Shown here: piece by piece, positions 11,225 through 22,805 of the stretch
How positions within the stretch are numbered: position 1 is the stretch's first letter
Layout of the letters: each line of letters opens with the position of its first letter
DNA from: Dickeya undicola
GTDB taxonomy: Bacteria; Pseudomonadota; Gammaproteobacteria; Enterobacterales; Enterobacteriaceae
Reading direction: 5' to 3'
Length of the DNA: 64,000 nt
Assembly (NCBI RefSeq): GCF_000784735.1
Contig: NZ_JSYG01000034.1
Location: forward strand, 1 to 64,000
The notes under the pieces: model-generated
The model's input: only the letters and a program-made list of their open reading frames with translations
Database searches by the model: none
What the model was told of the DNA's origin: nothing
Translations under genes and position numbers: made by a program

Positions 11225-12292
11225 TTATTTATTATGTGGCGGAACCGCCGCCAAAAATGCACCCAGCTTATTCTTGTAAAACTTCGCCGACATCATAGTG
11301 GCGTGACCGCTGGTTTCTTTACTTGCCGGAATCAAAAACAGCTCGGCGTGTTTCACTTTTTTCAACTCACTTTCCAGTATTCCTGTTTCAACCGGATTAC
11401 GTTCATCGTCGGCGGAATTGATCACCAGCAACGGAGCCTTAATACGGTTTAATTCCGGCGAGGCGTTATAATCCGCCGAAGAATTCCAGATATAAATAAA
11501 GTCGTTGGCATCGGCCGTGACCGGTGCAGCCAGACGCGCGTCCACCAGTTTGTCTGCCAGAGCACGGGTCGGTGCTTTGCTCTGGTAGCCCAGCGTACCG
11601 CCGGTGGTGGCGATGCTGAACATGATATTGGCGGTCTGCAACGACGGCGGCTGAGTCGTGTAATTACCGTTTTTCCACTCTGGATCGCGCTTGATAGTCT
11701 CAATCAGCATTCGGCGCAGCATCCAGTTACGACCGGAGAGCTCGTTCGGCTGCGACGCCATCGGCACCAACGCATCCATCATGTCCGGGTATTTTTCACC
11801 CCACATCCAGGTGTGCATCCCCCCCATCGAATATCCCATGACCAGACGCAAATGCTTAATACCCAGGCCTTCGGTCAACAGGCGATATTGCGCCAACACC
11901 ATGTCATCATAGTTATATTGCGGGAATGTAGTGCGCAGTCCGTCTGACGGCTTAGCCGATTTTCCAGAACCAATACTTTCAGGAATGATGATGAAATATT
12001 TGCTGACGTCCAGCGGCTGACCGGGGCCAAATAATTCCCCACCAAAACCTGCGGCCAATAAGGCACTGACCGGCTGATTCGTACCATGCAGCAATAATAC
12101 GGCCGGTTTTTTGCTATCGCCCAACGTGTAATAGTGAATACGGAGATTATTGATGGTTTCTCCGGTATGGAATCGGAATTCGGGCGCGGTCCAATTTCCT
12201 TCTTGTGGTTGTAGTGTTTCTGCGGTTGAAAAGGGGGATAAAACAAAGAGAAAAACCAGACCAGCCAGTCCAGACAACAAGCGATTAACCAT
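11225..12292 (-). CDS. Secreted alpha/beta hydrolase, MetX-like
   Basis: A 355-residue protein with an N-terminal signal peptide (hydrophobic 5-22, cleavage near FSTAE). The alpha/beta-hydrolase fold shows HG in LLLHGTNQP (about 69), the nucleophile elbow GYSMGG with Ser155, an acid in NSADDERNP (about 293) and a C-terminal His in SGHATMMS. The arrangement resembles the homoserine acetyltransferase (MetX) branch, but periplasmic export argues against a role in methionine synthesis. An esterase or acyl-transfer role on an external substrate is more likely. The substrate is unknown. Confidence 0.8.
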   Translation of the reverse strand: MVNRLLSGLAGLVFLFVLSPFSTAETLQPQEGNWTAPEFRFHTGETINNLRIHYYTLGDSKKPAVLLLHGTNQPVSALLAAGFGGELFGPGQPLDVSKYFIIIPESIGSGKSAKPSDGLRTTFPQYNYDDMVLAQYRLLTEGLGIKHLRLVMGYSMGGMHTWMWGEKYPDMMDALVPMASQPNELSGRNWMLRRMLIETIKRDPEWKNGNYTTQPPSLQTANIMFSIATTGGTLGYQSKAPTRALADKLVDARLAAPVTADANDFIYIWNSSADYNASPELNRIKAPLLVINSADDERNPVETGILESELKKVKHAELFLIPASKETSGHATMMSAKFYKNKLGAFLAAVPPHNK

Positions 12293-12842
12293 AAAACAAC
12301 TCTTCCGTAATCATAGGCGGGGGGACTCTGATGTTAATGTTTCCTGTAAAATATCCAATAATGCTCGCGGACTAATCATTAAAAAGATAATTATCTGCCA
12401 ATAATTTTAGTTATCACGCTATATAATTTACCCCCGGACAAGACTTATGAAACAATTCGTGCCCCGATTCTGTTCAGACATACGCCATTTACCGCAAATG
12501 TCGCTTGCCGTTACCTTCCGGTTGCCGATATTGTCACCTGTACGCAGGGGTGATGGAGATAAACCAAGCCGTCATCTATAGCGACAGATGCAGGAACTGA
12601 TTGGTCAGGTCATCGTTGCGGATCACCAGCGGCTCCCGTGGGGATGTGTTTGTCATTCTCTTCGGCTCCGTTGTACTTTTCGTCGTTACGCATGTTTATT
12701 TATAACAGGGTTTTGAGCCGACGTGTCGATACGTATAATCGGGGGTATGTGTAACCGACAGTGCGTAAGGTTTCATTAGGAAACGCCAGCCGGTTACCGA
12801 CGTTTTTAACCTGACAGGATTCTGCCGACAAGAGTGAGCAAC
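12293..12842. other. 550-bp intergenic stretch upstream of yjgM
   Basis: The left part (about 12300-12440) is AT-rich and would hold the promoter of the minus-strand hydrolase. On the minus strand a 26-codon frame (12576-12656) begins MTNTSPREP after AAGAGA. It matches nothing I know and could be a leftover of a longer gene or chance. In E. coli yjgN lies in this interval; I see no convincing yjgN remnant. Confidence 0.4.
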
Positions 12843-13346
12843 ATGACAACCCCTGCGTCCATACCGCTGCTGACCCGTCCGATTACTGCCGCCGACAACA
12901 CGGCGATTGCCAGCGTGATACGCCGTGTTTCTGCTGAATTCGGCCTCACTGCCGACAAGGGATATACCGTTTCCGACCCCGACCTGGATCGGTTGTTTGA
13001 GCTTTATAATCGGCCTCACAGCGCCTACTGGGTGGTGGAATGCAATCACGAAGTGGTTGGCGGCGGCGGCCTGGCTCCGCTGTCTGGCGGTGAGTCGGAT
13101 GTCTGCGAATTACAAAAAATGTATTTTCTGCCGCTGGCACGCGGCCAGGGCATTGCCCGGCGATTGGCAGAGCAGGCGCTCACCTTCGGCCGCGAGCAAG
13201 GGTTTCGCCGCTGTTATCTGGAAACGACCGCACACCTGACCAGCGCTATCCACCTGTATGAAAAACTCGGCTTCAAACATATCACACACGCTATGGGCAA
13301 CACCGGCCATGTGGACTGTGAAGTCAGGATGTTGAAAACGCTGTAG
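12843..13346 (+). CDS. yjgM: GNAT family N-acetyltransferase YjgM
   Basis: A 167-residue acetyltransferase. The acetyl-CoA binding motif is [18 protein letters not shown] (about 98-116). The signature ELQKMYFLP and C-terminal YEKLGFKHI and [10 protein letters not shown] match E. coli YjgM closely. A GTG at 12834 is an alternative start. Genomic position next to rraB-argI also matches E. coli. The physiological substrate cannot be told from the sequence. The last codons and stop are followed by two imperfect 20-bp copies of themselves. Confidence 0.85.
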   Translation: MTTPASIPLLTRPITAADNTAIASVIRRVSAEFGLTADKGYTVSDPDLDRLFELYNRPHSAYWVVECNHEVVGGGGLAPLSGGESDVCELQKMYFLPLARGQGIARRLAEQALTFGREQGFRRCYLETTAHLTSAIHLYEKLGFKHITHAMGNTGHVDCEVRMLKTL

Positions 13347-13388
13347 AGATCTTGAAAACACAGTAGAGCTTTTGAAAAAACAGTAAAA
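13329..13388 (+). repeat. Three imperfect tandem 20-bp repeats over the yjgM stop
   Basis: Units at 13329-13348, 13349-13368 and 13369-13388 share the core TTGAAAA followed by a CAGTA/CTGTA pattern. The first unit contains the final codons and stop of yjgM, so the array looks like tandem duplication of the gene's end. Confidence 0.7.
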
Positions 13389-13423
13389 ATGCCTGCACCG
13401 TCAATGGTACGGCGTAGAAAGCA

Positions 13424-13448
13424 CACCGCCCGGCGATGCCGGGCGGTG
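13424..13448. terminator. Convergent hairpin between yjgM and rraB
   Basis: An 11-bp perfect stem CACCGCCCGGC/GCCGGGCGGTG has a 3-nt loop. It lies between convergent genes, but there is no long T tract. Confidence 0.5.
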
Positions 13449-13461
13449 GATAACAGCAGAA

Positions 13462-13890
13462 TCAGTGACGTTTGCCGTCGTCATCCTCATCATAAAAATC
13501 TTCGTCTTCCCCGAATTCGTCTTCATCCTCGCCGTCCGGGTCTTCGAAATAGGTGCCCCAGCCGTCGTAGTTGACGCCATGACGCTCGGCCAGCGCCAGC
13601 AGTTGTTCCACTTGTTGATCAATCAGCTCAGCGTTCAATGCCACCTCACTGATAGCATCGCAGCACATCAGCACCACGCCGTCTTCCATTTCCATTTCTT
13701 CGGCGTCAGTCACTTCATAGCCCAGCTTGAATGCTTCAACCGCCACTTTCTCCAGTTCGTCAAACTTCTCGGCTGAGAAATGGTGTTCGATGGTGTAGAG
13801 CGCATCAGGATCGCTACCATCCTCCAGCAATTCTTCAATGATCAGACGAGTTTCTTCACGTTGTTCTTCCAGCAGTTCGCGGTTTGCCAT
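13462..13890 (-). CDS. rraB: Regulator of RNase E activity RraB
   Basis: RraB binds and inhibits RNase E, altering the make-up of the RNA degradosome. The 142-residue protein starts [20 protein letters not shown] and carries the family core [17 protein letters not shown] and [14 protein letters not shown] very acidic C-terminal tail follows, rich in Glu/Asp, as in E. coli YjgD. It is divergent from argI, the same position as in E. coli. Confidence 0.95.
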   Translation of the reverse strand: MANRELLEEQREETRLIIEELLEDGSDPDALYTIEHHFSAEKFDELEKVAVEAFKLGYEVTDAEEMEMEDGVVLMCCDAISEVALNAELIDQQVEQLLALAERHGVNYDGWGTYFEDPDGEDEDEFGEDEDFYDEDDDGKRH

Positions 13891-13981
13891 GTCTCAGTCC
13901 TCTTAAAAGCGGCAAAGATGGTGCTATTTTCCCACAGGCTAGCCTCTCTCTCCACCAGAAAGTTTGAACGCGGCACTTGAA

Positions 13982-14020
13982 TTTGAATATTTACACATAT
14001 AAAGTGAATTTTAATTCAAC
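13982..14020 (+). promoter_or_regulatory. Paired ARG boxes (ArgR operator) of argI
   Basis: Box 2 (14003-14020) has TGAAT-TTTA-ATTCA, a perfect match to the core of the ArgR consensus. Box 1 (13982-13999) has TGAAT-ATTT-ACACA. The boxes are offset by 21 bp (18 bp plus a 3-bp gap), the standard spacing for an ArgR hexamer. They overlap a likely promoter (TTGAAT at 13977, TATAAA at 13998). Arginine-dependent repression follows from knowledge of ArgR. Confidence 0.88.
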
Positions 14021-14052
14021 CTTCAGTGTTGAGCCACATGGAGAAGACAACG

Positions 14053-15069
14053 ATGAACCCGTTCTACAAACGCCATTTTTTACGGCTGATGGATTTTACG
14101 CCGACTGAAATCAACGGCCTTCTGGCTCTCGCCGCCACCCTCAAAACCAACAAAAAAAACGGCACCGAGAACCGCTACCTGCAAGGTAAAAACATCGCAC
14201 TCATCTTCGAAAAAGATTCGACCCGCACTCGTTGCTCTTTCGAAGTTGCTGCATACGATCAGGGCGCACAAGTCACCTACCTCGGCCCCAGCGGCAGCCA
14301 GATCGGTCATAAAGAATCAATGAAAGACACCGCCCGCGTGCTGGGCCGCATGTACGACGGTATCCAGTACCGCGGTTACGGCCAGGTGCTGGTAGAAACG
14401 CTGGCCGAGTTTTCCGGCGTGCCGGTCTGGAACGGACTGACCAACGAATTCCACCCCACCCAGTTACTGGCAGACCTGCTGACCATGCAGGAGCACCTGC
14501 CGGGTAAATCGTTGTCGGGCATGAAGTTGGCCTACGTGGGCGATACCCGCAACAATATGGGCAACAGTATGTTGGAAGCCGCCGCCATCACCGGGTTAGA
14601 TCTACGACTAATCGCCCCGCAAGCCTGCTGGCCGGATGCCGGTCTGGTGGCGGAGTGTCAGGCCGCCGCAGCCAAAACCGGCGGTTCGATTACGTTAACA
14701 GAAGATGTGGCGGCCGGAGTGAACGGCGTGGACTTCATCTATACCGATGTATGGGTTTCGATGGGGGAACCGAAAGAAGTATGGCAGCAGCGTATCGACC
14801 TGCTGCGCCCATACCAGGTCAACACCGCGATGATCGCCGCAACTGGCAATCCGCAGGTGAAATTCCTCCACTGCCTGCCTGCGTTTCACGACGATCAGAC
14901 CACGCTCGGCAAACAAATGGCAGAGCAGTACGGCCTGCACAATGGTATGGAAGTCACCAATGATGTGTTTGAATCTGCCCACAGCATTGTGTTCGACCAG
15001 GCGGAAAACCGTATGCACACCATCAAAGCGGTGATGGTGGCGACATTAAGCCAGAGCGTCGAGATTTAA
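14053..15069 (+). CDS. argI: Ornithine carbamoyltransferase
   Basis: Condenses ornithine and carbamoyl phosphate to citrulline in arginine synthesis. The 338 residues carry the carbamoyl-phosphate motif STRTR (about 55), the HPTQ motif and the ornithine-site HCLP near residue 272. The start ATG 14053 has a strong GGAGAAG 6 bp upstream; the in-frame ATG at 14038 precedes that site and is unlikely. Regulation by ArgR is expected from the two ARG boxes just upstream. Confidence 0.96.
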   Translation: MNPFYKRHFLRLMDFTPTEINGLLALAATLKTNKKNGTENRYLQGKNIALIFEKDSTRTRCSFEVAAYDQGAQVTYLGPSGSQIGHKESMKDTARVLGRMYDGIQYRGYGQVLVETLAEFSGVPVWNGLTNEFHPTQLLADLLTMQEHLPGKSLSGMKLAYVGDTRNNMGNSMLEAAAITGLDLRLIAPQACWPDAGLVAECQAAAAKTGGSITLTEDVAAGVNGVDFIYTDVWVSMGEPKEVWQQRIDLLRPYQVNTAMIAATGNPQVKFLHCLPAFHDDQTTLGKQMAEQYGLHNGMEVTNDVFESAHSIVFDQAENRMHTIKAVMVATLSQSVEI

Positions 15070-15111
15070 TTTAAGATGAGCCAAATCCACAGGTGATTTG
15101 GTTCAGCGGAT

Positions 15112-15130
15112 GGGCCGGATAAACCGGCCC
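15112..15130. terminator. Convergent hairpin between argI and bglA
   Basis: A 7-bp stem GGGCCGG/CCGGCCC has a 5-nt loop. A second stem CCAAATC/GATTTGG lies at about 15081-15101. Both sit between convergent genes; T tracts are weak. Confidence 0.45.
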
Positions 15131-15161
15131 TATCGGCCCAGGCAACAGCGCCCGCCCCGGC

Positions 15162-16646
<1,485 letters not shown>

Positions 16647-16664
16647 TCAATATTCATAGTCATA

Positions 16665-18089
16665 TCAAACCGGTGTGCTGGTCTGGGCCGATGCCGTTCC
16701 CGCTGGGGCCGTGGCCGTTTCTTCCACCGGGTCGTCAAATCCCACCACCATCACCAACCCGATAGTCAGCACGATTGCCACACCGCAACCCGCCAACTCG
16801 CCGATAAACGACATCGGTGCGGACGGGTTGATGGCGTTGATCACCGTCAGCACGCCTGGCAAGGCGGCAAAGGCGTAATACAGCGACCCAAACAGACTGG
16901 CGACAACCGCACCGACCGCACCGCCGATGCAGCCGCAGATAAAGGGTTTCTTGTAGCGCAACGTCACCCCGTAAATAGCCGGTTCGGTGATGCCAAAGAT
17001 CGCCGTTACCCCCGCTGACATCGAACGCGTTTTCAGTTCACGGTTTCGTGTTTTCAAAAAACAGCCGAAGGTAGCCGCCATCTGGGCGACTACGGCGATA
17101 GTTTGAAACGCCTGGAACGAGTCATGGCCGTTAAGATCGAAATTCGCCATAACAACGGGCGTGATGCCCCAGTGCACGCCGAAGATCACAATGATCTGCC
17201 AGACACCGCCGATAATCGCGGCCGCCAGCGCCGGGAAGGCGTTAAACAACGCGTTGTAACCCGCTGCGATCCCGGTAGCGACCCAGGTGCTGGCCGGGCC
17301 TATCAACAGCAACGTCAGCGGCACCACAATCACAAAGCAGATCAACGGGGTAAACAGCGCACTGACGATATCCGGCAGCCGCTTTTCCACCCGACGTTCT
17401 ACCCATGCCAGCAGCCACACCAGAAACAATGGCGGCAGCACCGATGCGGTATACACCGTCTTCGCCAGCGGCAGCCCCAACAGCGTGATCGACTCACCGG
17501 CGGCGATTTTCCCCGCCATTGCCGTCCATTCCGGGTTGATCAGCGCGCAGCAGCACAGTACCGCGATGTAGGTGTTGCAACGAAAATGACGGGAAGCTGT
17601 CAGGGCAATAAACACCGGCAGAAAGGCAAACGGCGTCCAGGACATGAAATTGAGCACGCGGTAGGTGCCGGTGAGGGCAAAACCGTCGGAGAACTGCTGA
17701 ATAACGATCAGTATGCCTTGCAGTATCCCTGCGGCCGCCAGAATATACACAATTGGCGCGAACACCGCCGACATGGTGGCGATCACTGTATCCAGTACAC
17801 GCCGACGGGGCTCTTCGCCGTGCATAGCACCCTCGCCGAGCAGCGCTGCCATCTGGCTATACACTTCCGCCACATGTACACCGATGACCACCTGAAACTG
17901 ACCCGCACTCTCCACCACTCCAATCACGCCAGGCAGGCTCTGAATCCGCGCTTTGGCGTTCTCAGGCGTTTGCGCCAGTATCAGACGTAGCCGGGTGGCA
18001 CAACGGGAACAATCGACAATATTCGGCTGACCACCCACTTCCTGCAGAATGCTCTGCGCTAATTTCGCGTAATCTCGAATCCCTGACAT
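16665..18089 (-). CDS. Beta-glucoside PTS transporter subunit IIBC
   Basis: Imports and phosphorylates beta-glucosides. The 474 residues comprise an EIIB domain (1-90) with the phosphorylated Cys30 in CSRCATRLRL, then a ten-helix EIIC domain (about 105-455). There is no EIIA domain, so phosphate must come from a separate IIA-Glc-type protein, as for AscF of E. coli. It has GAGGT upstream of ATG 18089. Three LacI-family operator-like sites lie 50-125 bp upstream, but no repressor gene is adjacent. Confidence 0.92.
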   Translation of the reverse strand: MSGIRDYAKLAQSILQEVGGQPNIVDCSRCATRLRLILAQTPENAKARIQSLPGVIGVVESAGQFQVVIGVHVAEVYSQMAALLGEGAMHGEEPRRRVLDTVIATMSAVFAPIVYILAAAGILQGILIVIQQFSDGFALTGTYRVLNFMSWTPFAFLPVFIALTASRHFRCNTYIAVLCCCALINPEWTAMAGKIAAGESITLLGLPLAKTVYTASVLPPLFLVWLLAWVERRVEKRLPDIVSALFTPLICFVIVVPLTLLLIGPASTWVATGIAAGYNALFNAFPALAAAIIGGVWQIIVIFGVHWGITPVVMANFDLNGHDSFQAFQTIAVVAQMAATFGCFLKTRNRELKTRSMSAGVTAIFGITEPAIYGVTLRYKKPFICGCIGGAVGAVVASLFGSLYYAFAALPGVLTVINAINPSAPMSFIGELAGCGVAIVLTIGLVMVVGFDDPVEETATAPAGTASAQTSTPV

Positions 18090-18140
18090 GGCGCTACCTC
18101 ACGTTGATATTCGGTAACCACTTCGTTGATCGACCACAAC

Positions 18141-18212
18141 TGAAACCGGTTTCAGACTGCATGAAAGCCATTACCACTGCAACCGGTTTCATAAAACCTT
18201 CAGCCGGTTTTA
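18141..18212 (-). promoter_or_regulatory. Three LacI/AscG-type operators of the bgl PTS operon
   Basis: Site 1 (18141-18154) is the perfect palindrome TGAAACCGGTTTCA, which matches the operator known for AscG. Site 2 (18178-18191) is TGCAACCGGTTTCA, and site 3 (18199-18212) is TTCAGCCGGTTTTA. Sites 1-2 are 37 bp apart and sites 2-3 are 21 bp apart (two helical turns). Repression by a LacI/GalR-family protein is inferred. Confidence 0.8.
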
Positions 18213-18283
18213 CGGGCGGGATCACATCCGATAGGCTGTTAACAGAAGGGATATCAGGAGAAAAAACGAGGTCGGTCAAAATA

Positions 18284-18307
18284 CAAAAGGCGCTGCTGCG
18301 CCTTTTG
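18284..18307 (-). terminator. tabA terminator
   Basis: A 10-bp stem CAAAAGGCGC/GCGCCTTTTG has a 4-nt loop and is followed on the minus strand by TATTTTG. It lies just after the tabA stop. Confidence 0.7.
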
Positions 18308-18321
18308 TCATGAATAGCAGA

Positions 18322-18798
<477 letters not shown>

Positions 18799-18962
18799 TT
18801 AAAAAAATAAACTGAAACAATGTTTTGATTCCTTATACTCCTGTCGGCAGCGGGCCGCCAGCCAGCGAGAGTAAAAAAGTGATCCGAACGATGCGTTTCT
18901 TCTTACTATGAAACAATCAACCGCAACCGATTGCCCGCCGCGAAAAGACAGCGTTTTTCTGC

Positions 18963-18990
18963 TTGAATTCACTTCTTCGGCGCGTATAAT
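18963..18990 (+). promoter_or_regulatory. pyrLBI promoter
   Basis: TTGAAT (-35), a 16-bp spacer and a perfect TATAAT (-10) lie 26 bp upstream of the pyrL start. This is the expected place for the strong pyrBI promoter. Confidence 0.8.
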
Positions 18991-19015
18991 TCCGGACAAT
19001 TTGCCGGGAGGGAAC

Positions 19016-19126
19016 ATGTCTGACGCTGCTGTTTTTGTGAGTGCCGAACCGCAACTGCCTGTTGGCGGCATGACAGCGTTTTTCCTTCCATTGCCTGACA
19101 GATTCGTAAAAAAAGCCCCTCGTTGA
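19016..19126 (+). CDS. pyrL: pyrBI operon leader peptide
   Basis: A 36-codon leader (starts [12 protein letters not shown], ends KKAPR) with a strong GGGAGGG site upstream. It is translated through two T-rich stretches (about 19030 and 19078), where RNA polymerase should pause when UTP is low. Its stop codon lies inside the attenuator hairpin. Sequence identity to the 44-residue E. coli PyrL is slight apart from the Phe-rich part and basic end. The architecture, not the sequence, identifies it. Confidence 0.85.
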   Translation: MSDAAVFVSAEPQLPVGGMTAFFLPLPDRFVKKAPR

Positions 19127-19139
19127 GGGGCTTTTTTTT
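19107..19139 (+). terminator. pyrBI attenuator
   Basis: AAGCCCCTC pairs with GAGGGGCTT around a GTT loop, followed by eight T residues. The end of pyrL overlaps the stem. Coupled translation is expected to prevent the hairpin forming when UTP is low. Confidence 0.9.
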
Positions 19140-19199
19140 GCCTGTCGCCGCCAGTCATACCGTTTGTTTACCGGGCCTAACCGAGGGGAGCATAGCCAA

Positions 19200-20616
<1,417 letters not shown>

Positions 20617-20625
20617 TAGGCGGTT

Positions 20626-20683
20626 GCCGTCAGGAAAATACGGCCTATCGGATTGCGGTATTGGCCTGACGGCGGGCTTTTTG
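20626..20683 (+). terminator. pyrBI terminator
   Basis: The outer 9-bp stem GCCGTCAGG/CCTGACGGC encloses a second partly paired stem and is followed by GGGCTTTTT. Confidence 0.65.
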
Positions 20684-20729
20684 GAATAATGCGGGAGTCG
20701 CATCATTTCAGACATAATCAGGAGAAAAC

Positions 20730-21116
20730 ATGTCACGCATTATCAGTACGGAACAGGCTCCGGCCGCTATCGGTCCTTATGTTCAGGGTGTTGACCTGGG
20801 CAGCATGATCATCACCTCCGGCCAGATCCCGGTGGATCCGAAAACCGGCCTGGTGCCGGACGACGTCACCGCACAGGCGCGTCAGTCGCTGGAAAACGTG
20901 AAAGCCATCGTGGAAGCGGCCGGTCTGAAAGTGGGCAACATCGTCAAAACCACGGTGTTCGTGAAAGATCTGAACGACTTCGCCACGGTGAACGCCGCCT
21001 ATGAAGCCTTCTTCACTGAGCACAACGCGCCGTTCCCGGCCCGTTCCTGCGTGGAAGTGGCTCGTCTGCCGAAAGACGTGAAAATCGAGATCGAAGCTAT
21101 CGCGGTTCGCGGCTAG
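20730..21116 (+). CDS. ridA: 2-iminobutanoate/2-iminopropanoate deaminase RidA
   Basis: Hydrolyses reactive enamine/imine intermediates from PLP enzymes such as threonine dehydratase. The 128 residues show the YjgF/YER057c/UK114 signature near the C terminus (ARSCVEVARLPKDVKIEIEAIA), including the Arg that contacts the carboxylate. AGGAG lies upstream. Location after pyrBI is conserved in enterobacteria. Confidence 0.96.
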   Translation: MSRIISTEQAPAAIGPYVQGVDLGSMIITSGQIPVDPKTGLVPDDVTAQARQSLENVKAIVEAAGLKVGNIVKTTVFVKDLNDFATVNAAYEAFFTEHNAPFPARSCVEVARLPKDVKIEIEAIAVRG

Positions 21117-21365
21117 AGTCAGTTACCCGGCCGCGCTGCACCGCGCGCCGGGTGTTTCACGCCGGTGCACCCGCCCCCACTTCCGCACCATTTTATTTCG
21201 TTATTTTCGCTGCATCACCCCGCCATAGCGCACCGTTCGTCGTAATTTGCACCAGTGACGTGCAGTTTTCCCCTACCGTCAGCAAGAAGCGCCTCATTTA
21301 CCACGCTGGCATGTTTTCTGCATTTTTCTCAGTATCTTCCATCAAGCGGAATGCAGGGGATGACA

Positions 21366-22805
21366 ATGATAAAAATGACGCTTCCGACCGCGCCTTACTA
21401 CGATGAGATGCTCAGCGCAGAAGGCGGGCAACGACAGCACTACGACGCCTACTGGCAATGGCTGCAACAGACCGACCAGCACGCTATCCGCCAGAAGAAA
21501 GAACAGGCGGAACTGCTGTTCCACCGGGTGGGGATTACCTTTAACGTGTATGGCGAAGAAGGCGGTACTGAGCGCCTGATTCCTTTTGACAGCGTACCGC
21601 GCATCATTCCGGCCCATGAATGGCGTATGCTTGACCTTGGCATCCGTCAGCGCGTCAAAGCCCTCAACGCCTTCCTCTACGATATCTACCATCAGCAACA
21701 CATTCTCAACGCCGGTATCGTGCCCCGTGAACAGGTGCTCGCCAATGAGCAATACCAGCCCTGTATGCAGGGTGTTGATTTGCACAACAATATCTACGCT
21801 CACATCACCGGCATCGACATGGTGCGCAACAGCGACGGCCATTATTATGTGCTGGAAGACAACCTGCGCACGCCGTCCGGTGTGTCCTATATGCTGGAAA
21901 ACCGCAAGATGATGATGCGGCTCTACCCGGACCTGTTCGCCAGCCAGCACATCGCGCCGGTGGAGCGTTACCCCAGCTACCTGTTGCAGACGCTGCGGGA
22001 AAGTACCCACGTCGACGACCCGACAGTGGTAGTGATGACGCCGGGCCGCTTCAACAGCGCCTATTTCGAGCACAGCTTCCTCGCCCAGCAAATGGGGGTG
22101 GAATTGGTGGAAAGCGCTGACCTGTTTGTCAAAGAAGGCGCGGTGTATATGCGTACCACCGAAGGCCCGTGCCGGGTGGATGTGATCTACCGCCGCATCG
22201 ACGACGCCTTTCTTGACCCGCTGGCGTTCCGCGCCGATTCGATGCTCGGCGTGCCGGGGCTGCTGTCGGTATACCGCAGCGGCGGCGTGGTGCTGGCGAA
22301 CGCCATCGGCACCGGCGTGGCAGACGACAAATCCATCTACCCTTACGTGCCGGAGATGATCCGCTTTTACCTGTCCGAAGAGCCGATCCTCGGCAATATT
22401 CCCACCTGGCAGTGCCGCAAGCCCGACGATCTCAGCTACGTGCTGGCTCATCTGGACAGCATGGTGGTGAAAGAAGTTCATGGCGCAGGCGGCTACGGCA
22501 TGTTGGTCGGCCCCAAATCCACCCGCCAGCAAATCGAGGATTTCCGCCAGCGGCTGTTGGCTAACCCCGGCAACTATATTGCTCAGGACACGCTGGCGCT
22601 CTCCACCTGCCCAACATTCGTGGAGGAAGGGCTGGCACCACGCCACATCGACCTGCGCCCGTTCGCGCTGTACGGCGAGGAGATCCGGCTGGTGCCGGGC
22701 GGGCTAACCCGCGTAGCGCTGACCGAAGGCTCACTGGTGGTGAACTCCTCGCAAGGCGGTGGCACCAAGGACACCTGGGTGATGGAGGAGGACCAATCAT
22801 GCTAA
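21366..22805 (+). CDS. Circularly permuted type 2 ATP-grasp protein
   Basis: First gene of the Anbu operon: a 479-residue protein of the DUF404/DUF407 (CP_ATPgrasp) family. It is thought to form an amide or peptide bond using ATP. Features include GRFNSAYFEHSFLAQQMGV, the acidic VDVIYRRIDDAF, and SGGVVLANAIGTGVADDK typical of the family, with KEVHGAGGYGMLVG near the C terminus. I chose ATG 21366 because AGGGG lies 6 bp upstream; other in-frame ATGs at 21351, 21360 and 21375 fit that site less well. It overlaps the next gene by 7 bp. Confidence 0.88.
   Translation: MIKMTLPTAPYYDEMLSAEGGQRQHYDAYWQWLQQTDQHAIRQKKEQAELLFHRVGITFNVYGEEGGTERLIPFDSVPRIIPAHEWRMLDLGIRQRVKALNAFLYDIYHQQHILNAGIVPREQVLANEQYQPCMQGVDLHNNIYAHITGIDMVRNSDGHYYVLEDNLRTPSGVSYMLENRKMMMRLYPDLFASQHIAPVERYPSYLLQTLRESTHVDDPTVVVMTPGRFNSAYFEHSFLAQQMGVELVESADLFVKEGAVYMRTTEGPCRVDVIYRRIDDAFLDPLAFRADSMLGVPGLLSVYRSGGVVLANAIGTGVADDKSIYPYVPEMIRFYLSEEPILGNIPTWQCRKPDDLSYVLAHLDSMVVKEVHGAGGYGMLVGPKSTRQQIEDFRQRLLANPGNYIAQDTLALSTCPTFVEEGLAPRHIDLRPFALYGEEIRLVPGGLTRVALTEGSLVVNSSQGGGTKDTWVMEEDQSC

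Noticed and set aside
11225-12292. Homoserine O-acetyltransferase (metX)
   Set aside because: A clear signal peptide and low conservation outside the fold make a cytoplasmic biosynthetic role unlikely.
16665-18089. BglF-type three-domain PTS with a BglG antiterminator
   Set aside because: The protein ends after the EIIC domain with no EIIA, and no antiterminator gene or RAT-like hairpin lies upstream. LacI-type operators are present instead.
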